15,846 bases of DNA from Chrysochromulina parva (taxonomy: Eukaryota > Haptophyta > Prymnesiales > Chrysochromulinaceae), in the NCBI GenBank assembly GCA_002887195.1, contig PJAB01001270.1, positions 1-15,846 of the forward strand. Reading direction: 5' to 3'. The position numbers were made by a program, and so were the translations under genes. This document shows positions 1 to 8,263 of this stretch, piece after piece; within the stretch, counting starts at the first letter, position 1; every line of letters begins with the position of its first letter. Below the pieces are notes generated by a model. The model saw only the letters and a list, made by a program, of their open reading frames with translations. It ran no database searches and was not told the origin of the DNA.

Positions 1-269
1 GCTTATGTGGGCAAGCTCGGGCGGCCTGAGCGCGTAGTGCGTCCCGTCGTCCACGGGGATGGGCGGCTCATTCTCGTGGCGCTTGTAGACGTTGCAGAGG
101 CCGTGCTCGCCCTTGGGCTTTCCCGGCCCCGCTGCTTCGCCCTCCACGTCCATATCAGCCAGCCGGTTCCACACATCCTCCAAGTTGGCGTCGGCGGGGG
201 CGGCCTCGTGCTCGCCGGCATCTTCTGCTGCAGGCACCTCATCCGCGGCGACTGCTCCGGTCGGCTCGT
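1..269 (-). CDS. Partial exon of an unrecognised acidic protein (runs off left edge)
   Basis: On the minus strand one frame stays open from about position 291 to the window edge. It reads as a soluble, acidic, Ala/Glu-rich polypeptide with pieces such as NLEDVWNRLADMDVEG, HGLCNVYKRHENEPPIPVDD and HYALRPPELAHI. The mix of residues, with aromatic residues and conserved-looking short motifs, looks like true coding sequence rather than a shadow frame. There is no in-frame ATG near the 5' end; the first is at 153. A likely 3' splice site (TGCAG) ends at position 270, with a branch-like CTAAAT about 15 nt upstream, so I place the exon start at 269. The preceding in-frame stop is at 292-294. The gene would continue beyond the left edge and be divergent from the Pro-rich gene. 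I do not recognise the family. The exon boundary is inferred. Confidence 0.5.
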
Positions 270-413
270 CTGCATGTTTATTTAGTCGTGCTCATCTCAA
301 TGATACATGTATCAATCGTGCTCGGAAGTCACTTTTTGCTTGAGGTCAAATAATTTACATGCTAACCAACTTCTCGAACACATTTGGTGCCAATTTTCAG
401 AGTTGCAAGCACA
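270..413. promoter_or_regulatory. Short spacer upstream of the Pro-rich gene, with a 14-bp palindrome
   Basis: This AT-richer stretch lies between the left-edge exon (-) and the ATG of the Pro-rich gene (+). It holds a perfect 14-bp palindrome TGATACATGTATCA at 301-314. The palindrome is bracketed by two copies of TCGTGCTC, near 286-293 and 316-323. It may be promoter for the plus-strand gene, intron of the minus-strand gene, or both. A role as a dimeric protein-binding site is inference. Confidence 0.4.
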
Positions 414-1972
414 ATGCTGCTTCGTCGTCGCACCTCCGTCAGCGATTTCTTGCTGCTGGAGCAGCGCACGCAGCACGGCTTTATAGTATCCGGCCATGTG
501 CGTTTGCGCGTCTGGTGCATGATTGGCGAAGGCAGGCGTGCCTGCTTCACCGGGACCGTGATTGGCTCCTCGCGCACACATGGTCTTGCTGTTCATCCAG
601 ATGGTCTTGCACGAGCAGTGCAAGTGTGGATCGACGACGATGATGACTGGGAGTGGCTGAATGAGGAGGAGGTTCTCGAAGAGGAGGAGGTCATTAGTGA
701 AGGATTCAACGGATCCTTGGATATCTTGCCGCTACTCTTTCCCCCGTCCGGCCTGCCGGCAGCCGCCGTCGCTGGCATCGAAGAGGTGGTACATAGCTTG
801 CGCAAGCGCCGAGCTCGGAGACGGCTACAGCGGCTCCTCAAGGCCGCGTACAAGAAGCTCAAGAATGACGCCCCCCCCCTCGTAACCCCACCCGTGCTCC
901 AAGATACCGGGCTGCCAAAGGGCTGGTACGAGGCAAGGCCTTCACCAGGACATGCCGTGGCCGTTAGGCTGCAGTCGCAGCGGCATGCGCAGTCGCAGCA
1001 CTCGCCGTTGCCAGCACGCTCACTGAAGCTACCACCATTGCCGGTGTCAGCGCTGTCACCGCCTCTGCTACAGCCGCCTCCGCCGCAGCAGCAGCGGCGT
1101 TGGTCGCCGCCGCAGCAGCTGACGCCACCGACGTTGCATGGGTCGCATCACAAAGAGGCTTTGAGCGAATTGGACCTGCAGAGTACCGCGACCGTTGCAG
1201 CTACTACTGCTGGCAGCAAAGTCTCGTCCACTGCTGCCGCCGCCGCTGCCACAGCCGCGTCCTCTGCTGCCGCGGCGCTCGACGCTGCGAGATTCGGAGC
1301 GAGGCTCGCAGCGATTTCTAGCACCGCTGCTTCTGCGGATGCTGCTGCAGCTGCGTCAGCTCCTAGGCTTCACTCATCACCGATCGCACCAGTTGTGCTG
1401 CCACCGCCACCCTTGCCGCCGTTCGCCTGGCCGTCGCACTCGATACGCCAGCTGCCTCGGCCGTCTCTACAGTCGCCTCGAACCGCCTTGAACACGAGCC
1501 CCGTGAGAAGGCAAGCGGCCCCCGACAGTCCTCGTGTCCAACGTTCCTCTTCGCATGCAGCCGATGGCGAGCGGCCAGGCATGGTGCTAGCGGCGCTCGT
1601 CCCTCTCGTCCCTCTCGTCTCGCCGCTGCTCGTCATGCTCGCCTTCGTGCTTGGCGTCCTAGCGGGCCCACGCCTGGGCGGCATCGGCATCGGCGTCGTG
1701 GCCGCGCCACCGGCCGCGCCGCCATGGCGCACGCACGGCAACGAAGCGACTGAGAGCCGGTGCCTCGTACTACCGATTGCGGCGCGAGCTGCACCTTCCG
1801 CCGCGGAGAGTCGCAATCGTAGCAGCAGCAGCAGCAGTGGCGGCAGCGGCAGCATTGCCGTGCAACCGACTCTGCGGGCAACACCAACCGCTGAGCAGCC
1901 CCAGTCGCCGCGATTGCCATATCTATCAGCACTGTCGACTCCGCCGCCACCGCCACCGCCACCGCCGCCGCC

Positions 1973-2010
<38 letters not shown>

Positions 2011-4757
2011 CGCTGCCACCGCCACCGCTGCTGCCTGCTCCTCCACCCGCCTCGCCACCATCGCTGCAGCCGTTCTGCAACGACCTGTTGAACAGCGGCG
2101 TGAAGTTCACAAACGGCCAACCCGCGCCGTGCACCTTCTTCAGAACCAAGCCGGCAAGTTGCGCTTTCTATCCACTCGCGCGTCAAAGATGCTCCGTCTC
2201 GTGCGGCACATGCCCTCCCTCGCCCTCACCACCGCCGTATCCACCACTGCCACCCTTTCCGCCAAACAAGCATCCCCCATTCCCTCTGCCTGTGTTACCG
2301 CCGCCGCCGCCGCACTCACCACCGCAAGCTCCGCCGCCACCTCCACTGCCTCCCCCCTTGCCGCCGCCTCCGCCGTCGCCACCGCCGCCGTCGCCTCCGC
2401 CGCCGTCACCACCGCCATCTCCACCGCCTTCTCCACCGCCGTCACCGCCGCCGCCATCGCCGCCTCCGCCTTCTCCACCGCCTTCTCCACCGCCTCCTCC
2501 ACCGCCGCCTTCGCCTCCACCGCCAACGCCGCCGCCGTCTCCATTCCCATCGCCACCGCCTTCGCCCCCCCTGCTACCTCCTTCTTCGCCGCCTTTGCCC
2601 CCACCCCTCCCGCCCGTACGGCCCCTCCCACCTAACCACCCGCCGCCTTCGCCACACCCTCATTACCCCTGGATCCACATGTCTCCCCCGCCACCACCCT
2701 CGCCGCTGCCCCCACCGCCACCAACCCCACCGTCTCCATTCCCTCCACCACAGCCGTCGTCCCCTCCCTTCCCACTACGCCCGCTGCCATCCTCACCGCC
2801 CTCACCCCCCCTCACGCCCCACCATCCGCCACCATCGCCACTGCGTCCTCCACTGCGTCCTCCACCGCCACCTCCGCCCCCACCCTCAACTCCCTCGCCG
2901 CCACCCTCGCTGCCAAACTCACCTTGGTGGAAATTCCCTGCCCCCCCCCCGTCGCCCCACTCTTCGCCACCTCCGTTGTCGCCGCCGTTCCCGCCACCAA
3001 ACCCGCCTCCCGACCTCGCGATCACACCATCGAGCATCTTCGCCAACATCCCAGTCACGCTTCAGATCAGCGGAAGCGTCGCCCGCCCCGGCGACAGTCT
3101 CGCGTTTCTCGAGTCGGGCTCAGCCACATGCGAAGGCGCAGCAAGTCGTAAACTACCCCCGACGGGGACGCCCAAACTCGCACCGAATGGCCAAGTGTCC
3201 GTGAGTCTACCAGGCCCTCGCGTGTACAAGTTGTGCATCTCGAGCCAAGGCAGCGCCAATGACGACTCGCACTTCGACTTCGTGTCGGATTTGGAGCTGT
3301 GGGTGCAGCATGCGCCCCCGCCCTCGCCTCCGCCGCCCTCCCCCCCGGTCACCCTGCCACCATCCATTCCACCGCCCTGGCTGCCGCCGCCGAGGCAACC
3401 CCCGCCCTGGCACCCACCACCGACACCGTCCTCGCCGCCACCAACGGCACCGCCCTTGCGGCCACCAACGACACCGCCCTTCCCACCGCCGCCACCGCCG
3501 CCACCGCCGCCACCGCCACCCTCGTTGCCGCCACAGCCGCCACCACCCTCGCAACCGCCGCCGATGCAGGGGCTCTTCTTGCGCTTTCGAACAACGATTG
3601 GGGTGTCGAGCGTCGCACTCCTCCTCTGCCTATTTGTGTGGATGCTTCTGCCACATTTAAAGGGCCCGGCCATGTACGTCGCTTTTGGCGACGACGTGGA
3701 GGAGGTCGATGTCGAGCGTCGCGTCAGTGGACACGAGAGCAGCCGAGCGGACGGCGGCGCCGTGCCAAAGCCAAGGCTCTCTGCTGCCGCGAAGCCGCCC
3801 GTAAGGGCTGCCGGACTCGTCGTGGCGCTGCTCCTTCTCCACCTTCTCCTGCTGCTGTTGCTGTTGCGCCTGCTACCGACGTTGCAGCTGCTGCCGCTAG
3901 TGCTAGTGCTAGTGCTGGCGCTGGCGCTGCTGCTGGTAGACGGAGGAATTGTGAATGACAGAGCCGCCGACGGGAAGATGAGACCGCAGGAGGGCTGGGA
4001 TGAGTACTGGCGGTTGCAGTATGCCAACGAGTACGAGCCGCGCCTTGCAGAGCTCGAGCAGCGCTGCCACGAGTATGAGACGCTGCTGCGCGCTGTGGAA
4101 GAGGCACGTGACGCCTCATGCGCCGCCGCACGCACCGCAGACGCAGGCACGCAGACGGCTCTCACGGCCGCCCACATCGAAGCAGCGAGCGAGGTGCTGG
4201 AGGATCTCGAGCCTCAGAAGCAGCCGACGCCTAGGCTAGCCCTAGGACGCCCTCGGCTTCTGTTCAGCCTGCCTGAGCTAGAGCATGCGGTCCGAACCTC
4301 ACCCTCGGCCCTGCCCTTGAGTACACTGCGCTTCAGTGAGGACCCTCCAGCGGAAGCTTTCTCGTGCCAGCCGCCCATGGAGCACGGGGCATGCACGGTG
4401 GCCGGATCGGAGTCAGCCTCGCATGCGTACGTGGGACCCTCGCGACCATTCGCCGTTACCCCTCGCATCTGCCAGCCCCTCGCATGCTACTATCGTCCCT
4501 CGCAACCGCCCCTTGCGTCTAGGACGACCCTTGCTTCCCCGACGGCCGTCCCGAGGCTCTCCATGGGCGCCTCGGCCGGCGGGGCTGCCTCGGAGCGCAG
4601 CCTCCTCTCTGCGCGGGGATCTCGACCCGAAAGTGGCCGGGCGAAGCAGCTCTCAGCTCGTCGGTTGGAACGATCGAGCTGTCGGGTCAGCGAGCGTGCG
4701 GGACGCAACTCGCCGGGCGCGTCACGACCGGATCCTCAGGAGAGTCAGCATTTGTGA
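414..4757 (+). CDS. Chimeric Pro-rich membrane protein: Tudor-like N-terminus, ShKT-like module, extensin-like rods
   Basis: An uninterrupted 1447-codon frame from ATG 414; upstream in-frame codons reach only a TTG at 384. Residues about 30-95 resemble a Tudor-like fold, with RLRVW, GEGRRACFTGTV and WIDDDDDWEWLN followed by an acidic run. There is no N-terminal signal peptide. Residues 390-422 are hydrophobic. Residues 510-550 are almost pure proline. Residues 555-600 form a six-cysteine module ending CSVSCGTC, like ShKT domains of extracellular proteins. Residues 601-866 and 966-1060 are PPSPPPP-type rods as in algal or plant hydroxyproline-rich glycoproteins. Between them, 867-965 is a non-repetitive beta-rich segment with two cysteines. 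A clear membrane helix spans about 1062-1082. A Leu-rich hydrophobic stretch is at 1132-1178, and a probable coiled coil follows at 1188-1260. The tail is Ser/Arg-rich. A cell-surface or wall-linked role is inferred. Frame errors or unseen introns in the repeats cannot be excluded. Confidence 0.7.
1941..2030 (+). repeat. CCG/CCA triplet tract coding polyproline
   Basis: This is a nearly pure run of CCG and CCA triplets encoding about 30 consecutive prolines just before the cysteine-rich module. It is open in several frames, which creates long spurious reading frames of Arg/His, Gly or Ala on both strands. Such tracts change length easily. Confidence 0.9.
2214..3010 (+). repeat. Long degenerate Pro/Ser repeat region
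   Basis: An irregular repeat built from CCN and TCN codons encodes PPSPPPP and related extensin-like motifs. It includes a run of ten C residues near 2941-2950, a likely site of sequencing or replication slippage. Strong C bias on the plus strand leaves the minus strand G-rich throughout. Confidence 0.85.
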
Positions 4758-4848
4758 TACCGCGCAGGCACACGGACCCTAACATTGATTGCATGTAAGC
4801 CCCTTCGGGGTAAAAACTGACATACAGAGCGTGTGACGTAACTTTTTG
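4758..4848. other. Convergent 3' spacer
   Basis: These 91 bp lie between the stop of the Pro-rich gene (+) and the stop of the four-helix membrane gene (-), so both 3' ends lie here. It contains a TGTAA element (4795-4799) 38 nt past the plus-strand stop and a small CCCC-TTC-GGGG hairpin at 4800-4810. TGTAA is the polyadenylation signal in green algae. Whether it acts so here is unknown. Confidence 0.35.
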
Positions 4849-5379
4849 TCAGAGCTTTTTGCTTTTCGGAGCGTCACCCATCTTGAGAAGGAAAGCCAGA
4901 CGAAACAACGTGAGCAGCCCCTGGATCGTGTAGTGGGTGATCAACGCGGAATCGATCCGGCCGTTGGGTCCAACCAGATACGGCCCGTAGGCGACAATGA
5001 GATGGTGGAAGTCGGGCACGAGCATGCCGAGCATCCATGTGCGCGCTGCCTGGCGCGAATCTGCAGTCGGAGACCAGCGCCAGCCATGCCATAGCATGGC
5101 TTGGGTGAGGCCAAAGCAGAGGAGGACGCTCGCGTACATGCGGGTCAGCGTCGGCACGAGCAAACCCGCGTGACGTACGTCAAACATCTGAACATCTGAG
5201 AATAGCAGCCGGACGAATGCCGTGGAGTTGACGGTTATGAACAAGGTGGTGGCCACGTTTACGACGGGCTCAGCGATGCCAAAAAGTGCATACTGCCAGC
5301 GCAGGCCGTCTGAGATGTGCTCGGTTGGAGGCTCAGAATGAGATCGGCGCGGCGGCGGCGGCTTGTCGTGTTCGGGCAT
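4849..5379 (-). CDS. Small four-helix membrane protein with C-terminal KxKxx tail
   Basis: A single-exon frame of 176 residues from ATG at 5379. The N-terminal 25 residues are Pro/Arg-rich and probably cytosolic. Four hydrophobic segments follow at about 28-50 (ALFGIAEPVVNVATTLFITV), 71-97, 112-135 and 146-166. Polar or aromatic residues sit within or beside the helices, for example LWHGW and VPDFHHLIVAYGPYLVG. The protein ends KSKKL, matching the KxKxx dilysine signal that returns membrane proteins to the endoplasmic reticulum; residence there is an inference. I do not recognise the family, and no catalytic motif is evident. It is convergent with the Pro-rich gene. Confidence 0.8.
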   Translation of the reverse strand: MPEHDKPPPPRRSHSEPPTEHISDGLRWQYALFGIAEPVVNVATTLFITVNSTAFVRLLFSDVQMFDVRHAGLLVPTLTRMYASVLLCFGLTQAMLWHGWRWSPTADSRQAARTWMLGMLVPDFHHLIVAYGPYLVGPNGRIDSALITHYTIQGLLTLFRLAFLLKMGDAPKSKKL

Positions 5380-5847
5380 TATCTTACGTGTAGTGGAAAC
5401 TTACGGGTTATTACGACGAACATTCGAATCAAAAACATGAAGTAAAGGCCACGTGTCCCCTCACCTCATTATGGATCCCCTTCCCCATCCTCCCCAGCTG
5501 GCTTCCAGGCTGGTTGTCTGTTGTTTTCAGATAATCGAGCTCCAGGGGATGTCGTGTTCTCGGTTCACTGGTTCTCGGCTTCTCGGTTGCGCGTCCCCGC
5601 TACCCCGACGGGACCGGGAGCGGCCCTCGAGTGTGTAGGTTCCCAGCGCGGCCCTAGTTTCCGGCGTTGTTGACTGACATTGGTATTCGTTATTCAGGGT
5701 ACGAAGGCTTCCTTCACCTACACCGACTCATACACCGACCTGCTCAGGTGTCTCCCGAGCGTGTACTTTACACGCTCACCCCTCGGCTCGGGTCGGCACG
5801 ACTCGGGGAGATTAGGGGAGATCTGTGGACGTCTCCTCGTCTTGTGC
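5380..5847. other. Intergenic spacer with short repeats, no gene seen
   Basis: These 468 bp are the 5' flank of the four-helix membrane gene and the 3' flank of the plastid-type gene (both -). There is a CACGTG box near 5451, repeated TCTCGG motifs around 5557-5588, and a short direct repeat ACACCGAC near 5722-5745. Reading frames here lack an ATG or look like shadow sequence. The part just above 5379 is the likely promoter of the membrane-protein gene. Confidence 0.4.
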
Positions 5848-6468
5848 TTAGAAGTGCTTCAGCTTGTTGAGCTCCACGGCGGCGATCTCGCTGCGGGGCG
5901 ACGAGTACGGATGGGCCGACAGCGCCTTCAGCTTGTATTGCAGCGTGTTCTCAATCTTCACGTCAAGCGCGCCCCAGCCGGCTGGGATCTCGACGCCGAA
6001 CTCCTTGGCGCGCTCCTCGATGCGGCGGCGAGTCATCCGACGAACCTTCCAGTTCATCTTGATGACCTTGTGCTCCGTCTGCGAAGAGAGCAGAATCGCG
6101 TTGACGTTCTCTGCCGAGTCAGACTGCGTGGCACGAGAGGAAGCACGTTGAAGAGTCAACAGAGGTGCGTCCCGGAATGCTCAGAGGCACGTTGCGGCAA
6201 GCGTTGCGGCAAGCGTTGCGGCGCCCGAGGGCATCGCCCGACGCTGGGCACGCACGGGCGGCAGCCAGCGTACCACGGTGATGAGCCTTCTGATCAGCCC
6301 GCGGCTCTTCTTGTCCGACTTCGCAGGATCGCCGCCACCGTTGGCTGAGCCCATGCGGCCCTTCATCATCGGGCTGACGGCGACGCGCATGGCGTGCGAG
6401 GGCGCAGAACCCACCATCAGGGCGGAGCACGAGCCCACGAGGGCCAGAAAGGCCAGGATGCAGCGCAT
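5848..6468 (-). CDS. Two-exon small protein with plastid-type leader, unknown function
   Basis: Exon 1 is 6468-6274 (65 codons) and exon 2 is 6123-5848 (91 codons plus stop). They join in phase 0 at ...IRRLITV then SDSAENVN..., giving 156 residues. The start MRCILAFLALVGSCSA is a good signal peptide. It is followed by a Ser/Ala/Met-rich basic stretch (SAPSHAMRVAVSPMMKG), the arrangement of bipartite leaders for secondary plastids. The lack of a typical ASAF phenylalanine leaves plain secretion possible. The mature part is basic with an Arg-rich helix (WKVRRMTRRRIEERAKEFG) and a conserved-looking segment GVEIPAGWGALDVKIENTLQ. I do not recognise the family. The splice donor GTACGC and acceptor CACGCAG preserve the frame; without splicing, exon 1 ends after 30 further codons. 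Confidence 0.7.
6124..6273 (-). other. Intron of the plastid-type gene with 12-bp tandem repeat
   Basis: The intron is 150 nt, GTACGC...CACGCAG, with a pyrimidine-rich 3' end (TTCCTCTCGTGCC). It contains 2.7 copies of a 12-bp unit, GTTGCGGCAAGC on the plus strand, at 6191-6222. Phase 0. The length is a multiple of three, but an in-frame stop makes retention truncating. Confidence 0.65.
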
Positions 6469-6636
6469 GAGAGCGGAGCGTCGAGCGCTCTGGCAGGGGG
6501 GAGGTCGTTCGCCTCGAGCTCAGGGGAGGTCAACGAGACTCCCGAAACCTCTGTGAACTTGCTTGCTTCTGTGAACGACGGATGTGGCTAGTTTTGTGAA
6601 TATGTGGGTTCTTCGCGTACATGTAAGAGCTCACAA

Positions 6637-7597
6637 TCACTGCGGGCTGCGCGGCGTGGCCTGAGCCCCCTCGGATGGTGGCGGCCACTCCATTCGCGGT
6701 GAGGGCGAGGCCGAGGCGAGGGGGCTCGGGCTCGCGCCTTTCCTGAGCTCTTTACTCACAGCATCGAGGTACGAAGTGTAGGGGAGCGTGCACTTGGTCG
6801 AGGTGAAGCGTCTCACTGTCAGGCGCTCGCGCAGCGCGGCCGTGATCGGCTCGTCGCATCCCGACTTGCGCACCAGCGAGTCGAGGGCCTGTACCACAAG
6901 AACACGCACACACGATAGGCATCACCTCAGAGCGACGGGAGCGACGAGGGGCTGGTCAGTGGTGTGTGCGCGCGCGCACCTGCCACTGGTTCCATCCCTG
7001 CTCTGGCATCACGTCGGGAAGGTAGACGGCGCTTCGGGACGTGCCTAGGCTGTCGACGAAGCTGATCGTCACCCCGTGCAGTCCAATCTCCCAGTCGACA
7101 CACCCACAGGGCTCGAAGCGGCTGAGGAGCTGGACGGTGCAGTGAAGCTCGAGCAGTTCGGCCGCGCTCAGTGGCGGGAAGCGAGGGTCATGCAACGCGG
7201 AGTTGAGTGCATAGTCACACAACGAGCTCAGCGGCAGCGGCTGGAGGCAGCCGATGCATCCTCGAAGCTGCAAGTGGCCACCCTGCGTTGCCGACTTCTT
7301 CTTCCATGTGACAAAGAGCGGGCAGGCGACGTCGGCACCAAAGGGTGCACTCGGCAGCTTGTGGCCAGCAAAGTGTGCCGCAAGCACCTCAAAGCAGAAG
7401 AAGACGTGGACCTCCTGCGCGATGGAATAGTCGACTTCGGAGCGGACAGCGCCGAAAAACGGCAGCGACGGCGGCAGCGAAGGAGGTGACAGCACAGCGC
7501 GAGAAAGCACCGAGGACGACTCGGCCGACTCGCGTTGCATGGTTGCCCTCCTCGGAGCCGAAGCGAAGCGAAGGTCGTTACGGGGTGTGAATACCAT
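6637..7597 (-). CDS. AMMECR1: AMMECR1-domain protein (two exons)
   Basis: Exon 1 is 7597-6980 and exon 2 is 6888-6637, joined in phase 0 at GWNQWQ then ALDSLVRKSG, giving 289 residues. The AMMECR1 domain spans about 64-250. The family hallmark LRGCIG is at 111-116. Other family matches are CPLFVTWK before it, DYALNSALHDPRFPPLS (128-144), DWEIGLHG (168-174), YLPDVMPEQGW (192-202), and the post-intron PITAALRERLTVRRFTS. The family is conserved from archaea to humans. Its fold is known but its biochemical role is not settled; a link to nucleic-acid or regulatory processes has been proposed. A Pro/Ser-rich 40-residue tail is extra. The start is uncertain: ATG 7597 or ATG 7540 (residue 20) are both possible, and neither affects the domain. 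Confidence 0.93.
6889..6979 (-). other. Intron of the AMMECR1 gene
   Basis: The intron is 91 nt, beginning GTGCGC after CAG and ending GTGGTACAG. It starts with an alternating GCGCGC/ACAC stretch and has a GTGTGTGTGCGTG run near the 3' end. A CTGAC branch-like element lies near the 5' half. Removing it restores the continuous family alignment, which is strong support for the boundaries. Confidence 0.85.
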
Positions 7598-8008
7598 TGT
7601 CCGTGAACACGAAGCGTAGCGTGCCGTGAATCCGCGAAAGGAAAGAAAATGAGCCGATGAACGCGGCCCCTTCGGCCTTCGGTGCGCGGTATGCGTTAAA
7701 AACTCGGATATGAGTTCTCTCGGCGTGTTGTTGATCCTTGATGCTTCCGCTAACGAGTAACGTGCTAAAGCCTAAACGTCGCGAAGACCGAAGAAAGTGT
7801 CGCCGAAGATTAATTAACACGATATGACGACAAATAGCTTGCCCGGCACATGCAAGTAAACTGAAATCCTGATGCACTAATACCTAGCGCACTTCATGGG
7901 GATGGCCTGAAGCGCTTTTTGTGGTTTTGCCGTGGCGGCCATCTGCCCCCGAGACCGAGTCGCGAGTGTGTACAGTACACTAGACACTGTCATCTTGCGT
8001 GTGTGCTG
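7598..8008. other. Intergenic spacer, no gene seen
   Basis: This stretch is AT-richer than its surroundings. It lies between the 5' end of the AMMECR1 gene and the duplicated 3' end of the homeobox gene. The open frame on the minus strand near 7578-7877 starts at GTG, overlaps the AMMECR1 start and shows no domain, so I treat it as chance. The promoter of the AMMECR1 gene should lie just above 7597. Confidence 0.4.
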
Positions 8009-8263
8009 TATGCCATGCGGGGCAGAGCGGGGGGCGACTCGTACTCTATTGCTGCTGCTGCTTTTGTGAGTCTTCCAAAGTTGCTCTTCCATGGCCTCCA
8101 TATCGTCCAGCGCACCATCCGGGCACCATCGACAAGTACTTATGGCATGTGTGGCAGAGCGGGCGCCGTCTCGCACGCTACTGCTGCTGCTGCTGCTGCT
8201 GCTGCTCTGAGCTCTTCAGAAGTTGCTCTTCCATCGCGTCCATCTCGTCCATCGCACCATCGA
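8009..8263 (-). repeat. Tandem duplication of the homeobox gene 3' end, including its CAG tract
   Basis: Two diverged copies lie in tandem, 8009-8133 and 8141-8263, offset by 132 bp. Shared landmarks on the plus strand are TATGSCATG, GGCAGAGCGGG, a CTG triplet run, GTTGCTCTTCCAT and GCACCATC. The right copy is the functional end of the homeobox gene (DGAMDEMDAMEEQLLKSSE then polyQ and stop). The left copy could encode DGALDDMEAMEEQLWKTHK but is out of frame at its CAG run. In both copies a CAG-type tract runs straight into TAG. Confidence 0.85.

Noticed and set aside
1370..2149. Gly-rich minus-strand frame opposite the polyproline tract
   Set aside because: CCN triplets read in reverse give Gly runs; no start context or domain, and the plus strand explains the region.
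2129..2635. Ala/Thr-rich plus-strand frame inside the Pro-rich gene
   Set aside because: Frame-shifted reading of CCN/TCN repeats; the cysteine module and later domains lie in the other frame.
7578..7877. 99-codon minus-strand frame above AMMECR1
   Set aside because: GTG start, overlaps the AMMECR1 start in another frame, no family features, low coding look.
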